The notes: generated from the sequence alone by a model not told the origin. A stretch of 36,681 nt of DNA from a virus (IMGVR_UViG_3300048509_000049:1-36681), one strand, 5' to 3'; shown: positions 9,335-17,776, counted from the first letter of the stretch. A program made the numbers and translations.

Positions 9335-10342
9335 TTATACTGAGTAGTAAGCTGTTACAAGAGCTTCAGGTCGTAGAACCTTAGCACCGTAAACATGCAA
9401 ACCACGACAGATGTCACCAAAGCTATCTGGGTCACGAATAACCTCAGTGCTTGTGATAGTCTGTGCTGTCGCACATGCTGACATGTGACCGCCTACGATA
9501 GCGCCAGTAGCACCAGTAGTAGGGGTTACAGGCATGTTGTTAGAACGATACATGCTGAAACCACGTAGCTTGCCAGAAGTTACAAGACCGTTACGGATTG
9601 AACCTTGACCGGCATTGAAGTCTACGTTAAGTAGCTTAGAGCTAGACTGAGACAGTTGCTCGTAGAACGCAGGACCTGCTACCACATAACGACCTTCTTC
9701 AGGCACGTTAGCTTCGTCAAGTAGACGAGCCATACGAGCTAGTACATCTAGAGGGTCGATAGTGCCAGTTGTACCGTCACCTAGTGCTAAAGACTTATCA
9801 GTAGCGGCATAATCAACGCCACTAGTAGTTAAGTCTGCACCTAGAACATGGTCTGCGTCTGTGTGAAGCGCAGCACCGGCAACTAGAGTTTTAAGTACGC
9901 CTGCATCAAACGCATCTTTCAAAGCGTATGCAGCAGAAGATGCTGCTACTTCTTTGAAGTTTACGTGAGACATTTTGCTTTCGATGTCATCTACGATGAA
10001 TTTGAAAGCGTTAGCAGTGTCAACAACCAATGTAGTTTCGTCATCGGTTAGTTTAGTAGCTGTTACGTCTGAGCCACGAGTGTACTCACTTACAGAGATT
10101 GTAGGCTCTTTGATGATTTTTACTGAGTCACCGAAAGAACTGATTTCACCTGTGTAGTCAGTGTTAGTTACTGCTTCAATTACCGAAGACTTACGGAAGA
10201 AGTTAAGAACTTTCTTCGAGTAAATCGCAGGTAGGAAGTTAGTGCTTCCGGGGAAGTTATCACTACCATATACATAAGGGGATAATTCAGTTCCTTCGCC
10301 AGTTACTGCTTGGTTGAAGCTTTGGTTTGATACATTTGACAT
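9335..10342 (-). CDS. Major capsid protein
   Basis: A 335-residue protein with the composition and segments of an HK97-fold coat protein of short-tailed phages: an N-terminal arm, then YSKKVLNFFRKSSVIEAVT, IKEPTISVSEYTRGSDV, a long helix around FKEVAASSAAYALKDAFDAGVL, and a C-terminal part with RYVVAGPAFYEQLSQSSSK and GKLRGFSMYRSNNMP. It follows a scaffold-like gene and is directly followed by a terminator, as expected for the most abundant virion protein. The start has a strong AGGAGA ribosome site. Assembly into the icosahedral head around the portal is the established role of this family. Confidence 0.9.
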   Translation of the reverse strand: MSNVSNQSFNQAVTGEGTELSPYVYGSDNFPGSTNFLPAIYSKKVLNFFRKSSVIEAVTNTDYTGEISSFGDSVKIIKEPTISVSEYTRGSDVTATKLTDDETTLVVDTANAFKFIVDDIESKMSHVNFKEVAASSAAYALKDAFDAGVLKTLVAGAALHTDADHVLGADLTTSGVDYAATDKSLALGDGTTGTIDPLDVLARMARLLDEANVPEEGRYVVAGPAFYEQLSQSSSKLLNVDFNAGQGSIRNGLVTSGKLRGFSMYRSNNMPVTPTTGATGAIVGGHMSACATAQTITSTEVIRDPDSFGDICRGLHVYGAKVLRPEALVTAYYSV

Positions 10343-10377
10343 AATGTGTTTCTCCTAAAAATAGACAATAAAAAAGT

Positions 10378-11226
10378 TTATTGCACTACTCTGCCTTCCA
10401 TTAAAGCTTGGTCAATTTCTTGTTCAAACTTTTCATATTGTTGCATAGACAAAGCGGCAATTTCCCGTTGTGTCCAGATTTTCGGCTCATTGGTATCTAC
10501 AGTTTTGGTTTTGGTAGATACTAAATCTGCTGCCGAACCTGAACTAGATTGCGACTGAGCCCTTTTAGTTTTAGTCGGTGTAGCAATACCGGCTTCCATC
10601 TTATAAAGGTCGATAGCTTTAACTGCAAGACCTACGTTATCAGGGTTATTATAAATCCAATCTTGTATTTGCTCAGGCTGAGCTTCTGCCCAAACATGAA
10701 ACTCTTCACTTTCTCTAAGCTCAAGGAAGTCAGGATGTGAGGTACGAAGCGTTTCTTCGGCTTCTCTGCGTACAATCTGAGCTTCACGTTGTTCTAATAC
10801 TGAAAGTTTTTGACGGAGTTCATTTGTTTGGTTAGCAGTTACTGCCTCTACTGCATCATACAAATCTGGATTTTCTTCTTTAAAACTTTCGAGCTGTTCT
10901 TCGTAAGCTGACTCTTGTTCGACCTGTTGGGTCATTCGAGCTTCGGCTTCGAGTTCTTGCTCTTTCTGTTTAAATTCGTTAACCTTGGTATCGTAATGTT
11001 TCTTTAGGTCATCGTATCTTTTTTTATAATTGGAATCTTGAGAATCGGATTCAGGGGCCGCTTTGCGGGTAGCCTTCTTCTTCTTGGGTTGCTCTGGTTC
11101 ATGATAAAGTCCTTGAGCACTAGCGAAAGGTGCGTCTTCTTGTCCTTCGTGCCAGTCTTTTCGGGCGTTATATGGGTTAGCAACTTCTTCTTCTCGTTCT
11201 ACGTTTTCTTCTACTAAATTGGTCAT
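10378..11226 (-). CDS. Scaffolding protein
   Basis: A 282-residue, highly charged, helix-rich protein. About residues 65-160 form a long coiled coil rich in Glu, Gln, Lys and Arg (for example KEQELEAEARMTQQVEQESA), and the last 30 residues form another helix, as in scaffolds whose C-terminus binds the coat. It sits immediately upstream of the capsid gene, the classical scaffold position. The start MTNLVEENVEREEE at 11226 is chosen because AAAGGAG lies just before it. A longer reading from 11271 lacks a comparable ribosome site. The 131 bases upstream (11227-11357) hold a short AT hairpin and a repeated TATCAAGCCC. Confidence 0.75.
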   Translation of the reverse strand: MTNLVEENVEREEEVANPYNARKDWHEGQEDAPFASAQGLYHEPEQPKKKKATRKAAPESDSQDSNYKKRYDDLKKHYDTKVNEFKQKEQELEAEARMTQQVEQESAYEEQLESFKEENPDLYDAVEAVTANQTNELRQKLSVLEQREAQIVRREAEETLRTSHPDFLELRESEEFHVWAEAQPEQIQDWIYNNPDNVGLAVKAIDLYKMEAGIATPTKTKRAQSQSSSGSAADLVSTKTKTVDTNEPKIWTQREIAALSMQQYEKFEQEIDQALMEGRVVQ

Positions 11227-11357
11227 GTCACACTCCTTTTGGGGCTTGATAGTCTCTTTCAAGGTAGCCAAAATACTAGCTAAGTATTTTAGGGCTTGAT
11301 ACTACAAGGTGGCCTCTAGGTTAAAATAATATAATAAGGGGTTCTTTCGAAGTAGCC
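11227..11357 (-). other. Intergenic region before the scaffold gene
   Basis: No gene is seen. On the minus strand TATCAAGCCC occurs twice, each time followed by a C or T and then AAAA, and AAAATACT/AGTATTTT form an 8-bp AT stem with a five-base loop near 11270-11290. An AT-rich stretch (TTATTATATTATTTTAACC) could hold a weak -10 element, but no good -35 partner is seen. Confidence 0.4.
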
Positions 11358-12476
11358 TTATCGCTGTGAAAATAAGCTTGGAGTTCGATTAGCTTGAAGC
11401 ATTTGCTTCTTAATCTCTTCCTCTGAAGTAGTGTCGTACATAACTCCGTCTTTTTTCTTTTCTGTTTCAAGAGGGTTGTTTACGATTCCACCAAAAGCTT
11501 TTTTCATTTTGTCGCCACCGTCAGCTTCACGTTCAGCATCATCCATCATAGTCTGAAGCTTTTCTACGCCAATCTGGTCGGTAGCTTTTCTGGTGAAAAC
11601 AAATTCACCATCCGATAACCTTGCAGGTATCGAATCTGATGTTCCAGTTCCGGGACCTTTAACTTCCCCTTCGCCAGAAAATTCTCCTGCAACATCCATA
11701 ATTTTATCAAGGATGCCGCTAAGCTCTGAATCACTTTCCAAAGCTTCTTTTAAATGTTCTTGTTCGTCTTTGTCTAAAGCCTTTTCCATGATGAAGCCTG
11801 TGTAGTCTTTTTCCATCTCACCGTCTGGTTTTTGAGATGCTTTAACTGCAGCTTTTTCTTCATCTGGAATATTATCATAAGTATCGAGAGGCTTCTTAAC
11901 TATCAGTAGTGAACCTCCGTGAGCCATGTCTTCACGCTCATGGTCATGTATTTCGCCACCCATTGCTTTTTCTTGACGCTCTTCAGATTCCATAGCTTCT
12001 ACATCTTCTACGGGCTCTTCAGCTGCTACAGGCTCGTCCTTAGCAAAAGATGATAATTTTTTAAAATCGTCTGGCGCAAGCAAGGGTTTTTTTTCTTCTG
12101 CTACATGTTGGCGATGCAAAGAAGTAATAAAATTAGCTATGCCTTCTTTAGTTGAGGCTTCTGGAGATTCTGCAATTTGTGAAAGATTTTCCATGACAAA
12201 TTGTTTGTTAAGTTTAGAATCACCGGCAAATGAAAAGGAGTCAACTAGCTCTGAAACTTCTTGTAAGTTTATTTCAGCGTCTTCCATGTCTATCGAATCA
12301 GCTGCGTCTACTTTAGATACAGCTTCTGCCATTTCGGTAGTTGCTTCATCCACTGCAGGTTCAGGGCTACGTGCAGCTACTACGTCTTTACGTGCTTCAG
12401 ACAATAAGGAATCAGCGCCTTCTGCTGCTTTTTGCGCTACTGAGCCTACTGCATATTTTAACTTAGGTACTTTCAT
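11358..12476 (-). CDS. Acidic head-region protein with GPGTGTSDSIPA motif
   Basis: A 372-residue, very acidic, mostly helical protein. It contains GEVKGPGTGTSDSIPARLSD followed by GEFVFTRKATDQIG (about residues 268-300), a motif I recall from many virion or tape-measure-like proteins of environmental phages. Two Gly/His patches precede it (EKAMGGEIHDHERED, MAHGGSLLIVKKPLDTYDN). The N-terminal 150 residues are rich in Ala, Glu, Ser and Asp and probably form flexible helices. It lies between portal and scaffold. Its ATG overlaps the stop of the upstream 77-residue gene and has a GAGGAAA ribosome site. A virion or head-maturation role is likely but unproven. Confidence 0.75.
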   Translation of the reverse strand: MKVPKLKYAVGSVAQKAAEGADSLLSEARKDVVAARSPEPAVDEATTEMAEAVSKVDAADSIDMEDAEINLQEVSELVDSFSFAGDSKLNKQFVMENLSQIAESPEASTKEGIANFITSLHRQHVAEEKKPLLAPDDFKKLSSFAKDEPVAAEEPVEDVEAMESEERQEKAMGGEIHDHEREDMAHGGSLLIVKKPLDTYDNIPDEEKAAVKASQKPDGEMEKDYTGFIMEKALDKDEQEHLKEALESDSELSGILDKIMDVAGEFSGEGEVKGPGTGTSDSIPARLSDGEFVFTRKATDQIGVEKLQTMMDDAEREADGGDKMKKAFGGIVNNPLETEKKKDGVMYDTTSEEEIKKQMLQANRTPSLFSQR

Positions 12477-12709
12477 TACTTTTCCTCAATTCGATTACGA
12501 GCTTCACCTACTTGCTCTTTTAAGTTCATCAGACTAGCCAGTGAACTCGCTCTCCCCTGCTTGCGGTACAGCTCCAGTTCCGATGTTGCCACCGCCAGTC
12601 CCTGTAGCTCCAAGTTCCGGAGATTGGTCAGGTGCTCCTTCAGCGCCTCCCATAGCTCCTTGTTGTTCGTCAGCGGACTGAGCCTCGCTGCCAGTTCCTT
12701 GTCCAACAT
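12476..12709 (-). CDS. Small helical protein overprinted on the portal gene end
   Basis: A 77-residue protein (MLDKELAARLSPLTNNKELW and onward) predicted to be almost fully helical. It lies in a different frame from the portal gene and shares 176 bases with it. A strong ribosome site, AGGAGCACAAA, sits directly before its ATG inside the portal gene, and its stop overlaps the ATG of the next gene, so both ends look functional. The portal residues encoded by the same bases are Gly/Ala/Gln-rich and disordered-looking, which would tolerate overprinting. The pattern of a helical protein just after the portal suggests a virion accessory role. The family is not recognised. Confidence 0.75.
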   Translation of the reverse strand: MLDKELAARLSPLTNNKELWEALKEHLTNLRNLELQGLAVATSELELYRKQGRASSLASLMNLKEQVGEARNRIEEK

Positions 12710-14711
12710 TTTGTGCTCCTATAATTTGTGCCATGATTGCAGCTTCTTCAGGGTCGTTAAGAATCTCATCAGGGTCGAGGTCAAGGCTGTAAGCCAACTC
12801 ACTAACAATCTTAGAGATTTTAACAAACGGTGCAATGGCAGGATTCTGTGCAGTCTGCAAGAACATAGTCAATCGCTGACTACGTACTTCTTTTTGCATT
12901 AGGCTGTTAGTACCCATAGCTCTGATTTCTAAATCGCCTTGGATGTCTAAATCGCCTTCGAAGAACTGCATGTTCCATTGGTAGTAAGACTCTCCTAGCG
13001 GACGTAGCAGGAAGTCATCAATGTTTTTAATTACTGTTTTAATGTTAAGTGACGCAGCACCTAACAGCATAGACATACCAGACGCAGTACGTGTCATGCT
13101 CTGTACGCCTGTCTGTCCGTGCGAGTAGCTTGGAATACCTGTCTGTTCGTCAGCAAGCTGTCGGAAACGGTCAAACATCATCATATTTTCGTTAGATGTG
13201 TTAGGAAACTTCATTCCGTAAATAGCTTGGCCGGGCATTCCGGCTTGTCGTCTGAATACTTTTCCGGGATATATTTCCATTGACTGTCCACCTACAAGGG
13301 CAGACTCATCTACGTCAAACACCAAAGACCCTGCAAGTGCAAGGTTGTCAATAGCCATACGTGCGTGGCCATTCATTATTTGCTGAGAGTCGTCCATATT
13401 TTCTGCAACGCCAATACCGAAGAAGCTATAAGGGTTACGCTCGTAAGGAAAGGCATTGTATGGAATCCGGTAAGGAGTAAATGGATTGACAACGCTACGC
13501 AGCAGCTTCCCATTACTAATCCAAGCGTTGACTTGTACTTCATCTAGGTCATCTACCTCATCTGGAAGCTCCATTCCGGCTTCTCGTGCGTATTCGGCAT
13601 CCATAATGCCCCAGTATTCCAAAACTTCGTATTGACCTGAACCGTAATCATCTCCAGTCTGAGCGTCTTGTAATTCGTTTTCGTAGCCTTTTTCTTCGTA
13701 ATTTGGTCCCATTTGTAAGCATTCACGTATAGCATCCTTATCGAAATAAGGCATTTTAGCTAATGAACGCAGCTGAGACTTATTCATTTTGTGTCTGTGG
13801 AATGCGTACTCACAATCTTCAATAGATGTTGCTGCAGGGTCAGGGAAAAAGTCCCAGATGCTTACAAACTCAATGCGTGGCACTCGTACATCAATAGGTG
13901 AATACTTGCGTTCACCTTCTTCGTTTTTTGTCCAACGGTTAAGAGTCTTGTTAAAGTTAAATGGTCCTTTTACAATTCCTGTACCAAACAACGCAGACTC
14001 AAACAATGCATTACGTAACTCACTAGAGCCATTAGACTCGTCAATCTGGTCGTGAATTAATGTCTGCATGTTTCGAGCCGCTTCCTTAGCAGGAGAGCGT
14101 TCTAAGACTTGTGGGTCTGGGTGAGCTCCATCTTCAAAGTTTGCATCGTTTTCTTCGATTGCATCCTCTACAACATCAGCTGTAGTCAGTGTTGAACCTG
14201 CACCTAATACTTTATCATCACCTTCGTAACCTACGTCATACGGGTCTTGCTCTTTCTCTTCTTCTGGAGTCTCTGGTTCTTTATAGTCGGGTAAGCTCGT
14301 TTCGATTCCGGGAGTAGAGGTATTTAAATGTGTTTGTTTTGCAACGCCTTCAGGTATCTCTGTTTCACGTACACCAATAGGGAATTGACCAGTACCAAAG
14401 ATAACATCTACTAGCTGACCAAAGGCTGCTAGTACTTTTGTCTTTGTTACTTTAATGAATACTTTAGATTTTTCTGACTCACGGAAGCGCACGTTGTTAC
14501 CATACTTGCCTCGGAAGTTGTGGTAAGCTGTTAACCAACGCCTTTCATCAAAATCACGGGCTTGTTCTGCTCCTGCGAATCTGTCTTCGATTAGCCCTAC
14601 AAAACGGTTACGAACGTCTTCTTCTAGTTCAAGCTCTAAACCACCTTCGGTTTCTTCATCGCTGAAATAGATTTCGTTAGCTGTTCCGTAGTTTTCGTCT
14701 TCGTTCATCAT
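12534..14711 (-). CDS. Portal protein
   Basis: A 725-residue protein with segments typical of podovirus portals: RDFDERRWLTAYHNFRGKYG, a long helix KVFIKVTKTKVLAAFGQLVDV, the wing segment FVSIWDFFPDPAATSIEDC, YRIPYNAFPYERNPYSFFGI and GQTGVQSMTRTASGMSMLLG. It forms the dodecameric DNA channel at the head vertex and binds the terminase during packaging. It begins three bases after the large terminase stop; the second of two ATGs (14708) is an equally possible start. The last 60 residues are Gly/Gln/Ala-rich and probably disordered, and are encoded by bases shared with the overprinted gene at 12476-12709. Confidence 0.9.
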   Translation of the reverse strand: MMNEDENYGTANEIYFSDEETEGGLELELEEDVRNRFVGLIEDRFAGAEQARDFDERRWLTAYHNFRGKYGNNVRFRESEKSKVFIKVTKTKVLAAFGQLVDVIFGTGQFPIGVRETEIPEGVAKQTHLNTSTPGIETSLPDYKEPETPEEEKEQDPYDVGYEGDDKVLGAGSTLTTADVVEDAIEENDANFEDGAHPDPQVLERSPAKEAARNMQTLIHDQIDESNGSSELRNALFESALFGTGIVKGPFNFNKTLNRWTKNEEGERKYSPIDVRVPRIEFVSIWDFFPDPAATSIEDCEYAFHRHKMNKSQLRSLAKMPYFDKDAIRECLQMGPNYEEKGYENELQDAQTGDDYGSGQYEVLEYWGIMDAEYAREAGMELPDEVDDLDEVQVNAWISNGKLLRSVVNPFTPYRIPYNAFPYERNPYSFFGIGVAENMDDSQQIMNGHARMAIDNLALAGSLVFDVDESALVGGQSMEIYPGKVFRRQAGMPGQAIYGMKFPNTSNENMMMFDRFRQLADEQTGIPSYSHGQTGVQSMTRTASGMSMLLGAASLNIKTVIKNIDDFLLRPLGESYYQWNMQFFEGDLDIQGDLEIRAMGTNSLMQKEVRSQRLTMFLQTAQNPAIAPFVKISKIVSELAYSLDLDPDEILNDPEEAAIMAQIIGAQNVGQGTGSEAQSADEQQGAMGGAEGAPDQSPELGATGTGGGNIGTGAVPQAGESEFTG

Positions 14712-14714
14712 ATA

Positions 14715-16400
14715 TTAATATCCAAAGGTTGAATCAGAAGGAGCAAAGTTAGCCTCTCTTTTGAACTGTCGTAACTGAGAAAGCGTGTCGTTTATTCTCG
14801 GTCTTGACATGATTAAGTAACGTAGTGCATCGTATGCGTGGTCTTGTGCATGTGTATCTACGTCTTCAGGCTTAGACTTATCCAGAGGAATACTTTGAAG
14901 CTCTCGTATCAGGTGAGGGCATGTATTAAATATTTGAATTCGTGGCCTACCGCTTTGAGTCACTTTCAAGTATTCGTGGATTTGTATTTTACCTTGTATT
15001 CTATTCTTGTCAGCTCTTCTGAGCTTATGTCCTGCTCTTAGGAGGGTTTCTCCTACAGTTGGACCTGATGTACCAGTACGGTTCCAACAGGCTGTATCAA
15101 GCACTCCGGGGACTGAGAAGGGGTCTTCGTATTCCATCTCGGTCAACATTCCTGCTAGTTCTGTGCCCAGTAAACCTTTTCGGTACAACTCTCTGTATAT
15201 AATCAGTGTGCCGTCACTGGGGTCAACTGCACCCCATACACATGCACTTTCTGATGCATACCCATAGTCAATACCCTTAATTCGTTCCCAACCAATTGGA
15301 ATCTCAAAAGGTGTAATAACATGGTCAAGAGGATTAAACTCTGTAAATGCTGCGCCTTCTGCAACATCCCAGTTACCTTCTAGCAGTTGCTGTCGCTGTG
15401 TGGGCGGCAACGCTGCAAGCATTTGTTCGTATCTTCCGTCTGCTGCTAGGTAGGGGTTATCATCTAGCCTAGCAGGTATAAACTTTCTTGTTAGCCCGTC
15501 ATGGCCTCTAAAGCTTTCGTTAGGCGGGGACGGGTCTATGTACCGCTTCTTCACCCAATGCGCTCCTGAGCCACCGGGGTTTGCTGTACAACGCATATAG
15601 GTTTCTATCTCTGGGTCTGTAGTACGAAGCCGTGAGGCTAGGTAGTTCCAACTAAACTCAGTGGGTAGGTGTGTAATCTCATCAAACCCTATCCAACTAT
15701 ATGCTTGTCCTTGGTAGCGATAAACGTCTGCGTCACGCTCCAAGAATCCAAATTCTATTTTAGCTCCGCTTGGGAATATCCAGAGCTTTTCTACTTCTTT
15801 GTACTTAGCCCCCGGAAATGCCTTGGGGTACAACTCTCGACTCTTGTCGATTAGTTCTCTTAGTTCTGGCATAGAACGTCTAATGATTAGACCTCTATGG
15901 GCTGCTCGGTGTGCAAAGCGTAGGGGGTCAATAAGCATAGCGTATGACTTACCACCCCCTGCTGCACCACCATACAGTACATCAGTCTCGCCTGAAGCGA
16001 GGAAGTCCTCTTGCGGGCCTTCGTTAGCTTGGAAAATAACATCCTCTGTAGCTTCTTGCTTTAGAGAATCAGGGATGTTATCTAGCTCGGTTTCTTCGAT
16101 TAGCTTTGCGCTATTCTCATTTTCGAGCTGCTTGAGAGTCTTTTTAGTTGATTTAATAGACTTCTTGTAATTATCAATTTTGTTCTGGGCTGCTTTTAGT
16201 TTCTTTTCTTTTTGCTTTACGTTTCTTTTTGCAGCCATCTTAGCTTTGGTTTTGGAGTGGAAGTTGTAACCTCTGCTCTTTGAACCCTTAGCTCTTCCGC
16301 TCTTTTTGCGGGGAGTACCATCTACTTTGAGTATGAAGTTTCCTTCAGCATCTGTTGCGTAGTTTTCTGGGTTAACATCCCAATCATTTTCTTTCTGCAA
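14715..16400 (-). CDS. Large terminase subunit, packaging ATPase and nuclease
   Basis: A 561-residue protein with Walker A GGAAGGGKS (about residues 142-150), a Walker B-type segment YSWIGFDEITHLP, and the coupling motif MRCTANPGG. The C-terminal RNase H-like nuclease begins at GIDYGYASESACVWGAVDP, with further acidic positions in VLDTACWNR and HAQDHAYDALRYL. It drives DNA into the prohead through the portal and cuts concatemers. The first 110 residues are unusual: a Lys-rich coiled coil (TKAKMAAKRNVKQKEKKLKA) before the ATPase core. The gene overlaps the small upstream gene by 17 bases and is followed at three bases by the portal. Confidence 0.93.
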   Translation of the reverse strand: MQKENDWDVNPENYATDAEGNFILKVDGTPRKKSGRAKGSKSRGYNFHSKTKAKMAAKRNVKQKEKKLKAAQNKIDNYKKSIKSTKKTLKQLENENSAKLIEETELDNIPDSLKQEATEDVIFQANEGPQEDFLASGETDVLYGGAAGGGKSYAMLIDPLRFAHRAAHRGLIIRRSMPELRELIDKSRELYPKAFPGAKYKEVEKLWIFPSGAKIEFGFLERDADVYRYQGQAYSWIGFDEITHLPTEFSWNYLASRLRTTDPEIETYMRCTANPGGSGAHWVKKRYIDPSPPNESFRGHDGLTRKFIPARLDDNPYLAADGRYEQMLAALPPTQRQQLLEGNWDVAEGAAFTEFNPLDHVITPFEIPIGWERIKGIDYGYASESACVWGAVDPSDGTLIIYRELYRKGLLGTELAGMLTEMEYEDPFSVPGVLDTACWNRTGTSGPTVGETLLRAGHKLRRADKNRIQGKIQIHEYLKVTQSGRPRIQIFNTCPHLIRELQSIPLDKSKPEDVDTHAQDHAYDALRYLIMSRPRINDTLSQLRQFKREANFAPSDSTFGY

Positions 16401-16620
16401 TTTTCTTCAACCCCATGTGTGATATAGACCTTCCTGTTTCGTGGGTTAACCACAAGCTGCCTTCTCTTAGGCTTAGGGTCTTATCTTGGATAAGTGGAAC
16501 TACTTTGTCTAGCATTTCAAGTTCAGATTCTATTGGTTCTAACATTTCGCTATTAGATTCACTGAGCTTATAACCAAACGGTATAGTGCTACTCGTCCTC
16601 CTCATAGTAGTATTCGTCAT
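16384..16620 (-). CDS. Small HTH-like protein between terminase genes
   Basis: A 78-residue protein containing IPFGYKLSESNSEMLEPIES followed by LSLREGSLWLTHETGRSISHMG. This resembles the region after the catalytic domain of serine recombinases, where a similar IPYGY segment leads into a helix-turn-helix. No recombinase catalytic domain is present, so only a small DNA-binding module is suggested. It overlaps the small terminase gene by 32 bases and the large terminase gene by 17, so it is embedded in the packaging operon and may help DNA recognition. The ATG at 16605 is an alternative start. The function is inferred. Confidence 0.7.
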   Translation of the reverse strand: MTNTTMRRTSSTIPFGYKLSESNSEMLEPIESELEMLDKVVPLIQDKTLSLREGSLWLTHETGRSISHMGLKKIAERK

Positions 16621-17020
16621 CGTCCTCGTACTCCTCGTAGTCTCCGTCTATTACCACTTCCTTTTTAGCGGGTATTACAAATAGACCACCTCCTGTATTA
16701 ACATTTACATCCAGTCTTTCAGTTTTACCTAAACCTACACGGTCTAGAATCTGTTGTGCTGCTTGTATTCTCATGTTAGCTTGAGGTATAGGCTCATTAC
16801 TGTCCATTATCTGAACAAGCTTAGAGGCTGCTTTAGGGGCACTCTGAGCCATTATTTGTGTGGCTATGTCAAGTATTTCTGTCTTGAGGCTTTTTACGAC
16901 CATCGGATACGAATTATCTGCGTAACCGGCCAGTGTAGCGGCTTCTTTAACGTCCCCACCACAGGTAACTAAGTGGTCTAAGAAAGCTTCCTGCTTTGTG
17001 GTGAGTTGTTTGCTTGACAT
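16589..17020 (-). CDS. Small terminase subunit
   Basis: A 143-residue protein. The N-terminal region LTTKQEAFLDHLVTCGGDVK followed by EAATLAGYAD is the helix-turn-helix pattern of small terminases that recognise the packaging site. A central helical region (APKAASKLVQIMDSN, MRIQAAQQILDRVGLG) fits the oligomerisation part. The last 15 residues are nearly all Asp, Glu and Tyr, an acidic tail. The start at 17020 is preferred because AAAGGA stands nine bases before it; an in-frame start at 17089 lies upstream of the mapped promoter. It is the first gene of the leftward operon, about 35 bases after the predicted transcription start. Confidence 0.85.
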   Translation of the reverse strand: MSSKQLTTKQEAFLDHLVTCGGDVKEAATLAGYADNSYPMVVKSLKTEILDIATQIMAQSAPKAASKLVQIMDSNEPIPQANMRIQAAQQILDRVGLGKTERLDVNVNTGGGLFVIPAKKEVVIDGDYEEYEDDDEYYYEEDE

Positions 17021-17060
17021 TCTTGTAAGTCCTTTGCGAATATATATACTATATAGTTCT

Positions 17061-17089
17061 ATTATACCCGTAATTTGGAGGTTTGTCAA
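17061..17089 (-). promoter_or_regulatory. Leftward consensus sigma-70 promoter
   Basis: On the minus strand TTGACA (17084-17089) and TATAAT (17061-17066) are separated by exactly 17 bases, a perfect consensus. It would drive the terminase and virion operon. ACGGG stands directly before the -10, as in the rightward promoter. Confidence 0.85.
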
Positions 17090-17127
17090 GTCTTTTTATA
17101 ACTTTTTTGCATATAAGAAGAAAAAAC

Positions 17128-17156
17128 TTGACAAGTGGTGTATCTACGGGTATAAT
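17128..17156 (+). promoter_or_regulatory. Rightward consensus sigma-70 promoter
   Basis: TTGACA (17128-17133) and TATAAT (17151-17156) are separated by exactly 17 bases. The -10 is preceded by TACGGG, mirroring the leftward promoter. It would drive the hairpin leader and the early genes, with a leader of about 610 bases before the first ATG at 17777. Confidence 0.85.
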
Positions 17157-17160
17157 ATAC

Positions 17161-17703
17161 TTATAGCCCCCCGGGTTATATATATAGATTATAGAGCATG
17201 TGTACATGTGCTAATCTACGTACCCGCTTTCTCGTCCCTTTAAAGCACTTAAAAGCTGCGGCACTATCTGGTTTACATCCATTTCCTTCTAAAAATGTAT
17301 AAGAATGTATATATATCCGTAGTACCCCCCATGGCACCTTGCCCACCCCCTAAAGCTCTATAGCTTTAGAGGGGTGGTTAGAACTTCAAAGTCTAATAAG
17401 ACTTTGAAGACTCCCAAGATTCTTTAGAATCTATCAGGTGCGTGTAGAAGACTTCTAAGTCTTCCAAGTTTTTCTAGTTTACAAAACTAGAAGAAGTTTA
17501 AAACCCTTCAAAACCTTTAGGTTTAATCCAAAAACTCCACAATCTTCAACGACTTACAAACTTATTAGTCTTCGACTAACTTCCCTCCCCAAAGACTTTA
17601 AAAGTCTTCTAGTTCTATCGTGCACACGGAAATCTTCAAAGAAGATTTTAAAGGGATTTTTAGTAGTTATATAACCTATAAAAGGTTATATAACTACTAA
17701 TAA
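17161..17703 (+). other. Leader with dense array of short hairpins
   Basis: No convincing gene is seen in this stretch. Perfect or near-perfect inverted repeats follow one another at 17161-17179, 17343-17377 (CCACCCCC/GGGGTGG outer stem), 17384-17409 (11-bp stem), 17417-17432, 17447-17464 (8 bp), 17472-17492 (9 bp), 17512-17525, 17565-17579, 17592-17608, 17630-17648 (8 bp) and 17660-17700 (18 bp, five-base loop). The arms reuse GAAGA/TCTTC and AGTCTT-like words. The part from 17180 to 17340 is AT-rich with no clear structure. It may be a structured RNA leader, a replication origin, or both. Confidence 0.7.
17660..17700 (+). repeat. Perfect 18-bp inverted repeat
   Basis: TTAGTAGTTATATAACCT and its exact reverse complement enclose ATAAA. 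This is the strongest simple stem in the leader. No T tract follows, so it is not a typical terminator. A role as an RNA-processing site or protein-binding palindrome is possible. Confidence 0.85.
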
Positions 17704-17773
17704 AGTATTCCTTATATTAAAAGTTAAAAAGAAGTTCAGAATGAACTTTTTAACTTTTAATATAAGGAATACT
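17704..17773 (+). promoter_or_regulatory. Long hairpin covering the ribosome site of the first early gene
   Basis: The arms 17704-17731 and 17746-17773 pair over 28 bases without mismatch; the loop is AAGTTCAGAATGAA. The 3' arm contains AAGGAAT, the ribosome site of the gene starting at 17777. The hairpin would therefore hide the start unless it is melted or cut. An almost identical loop occurs in the hairpin at 21196-21268. Confidence 0.8.
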
Positions 17774-17776
17774 AAA

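Noticed and set aside
16384-16620. Serine recombinase or integrase remnant
   Set aside because: Only the IPFGY-HTH-like segment is present, without a catalytic domain, and it sits coupled in the packaging operon. It does not indicate lysogeny.
17741-17776. Earlier ATG for the first early gene
   Set aside because: It lies in the hairpin loop and has no ribosome site; the ATG at 17777 has AAGGAAT at the right distance.
17090-17776. tRNA or other known RNA gene in the control region
   Set aside because: No cloverleaf with the expected T-loop sequence (GTTCRA) can be built; the hairpins are independent and stacked one after another.
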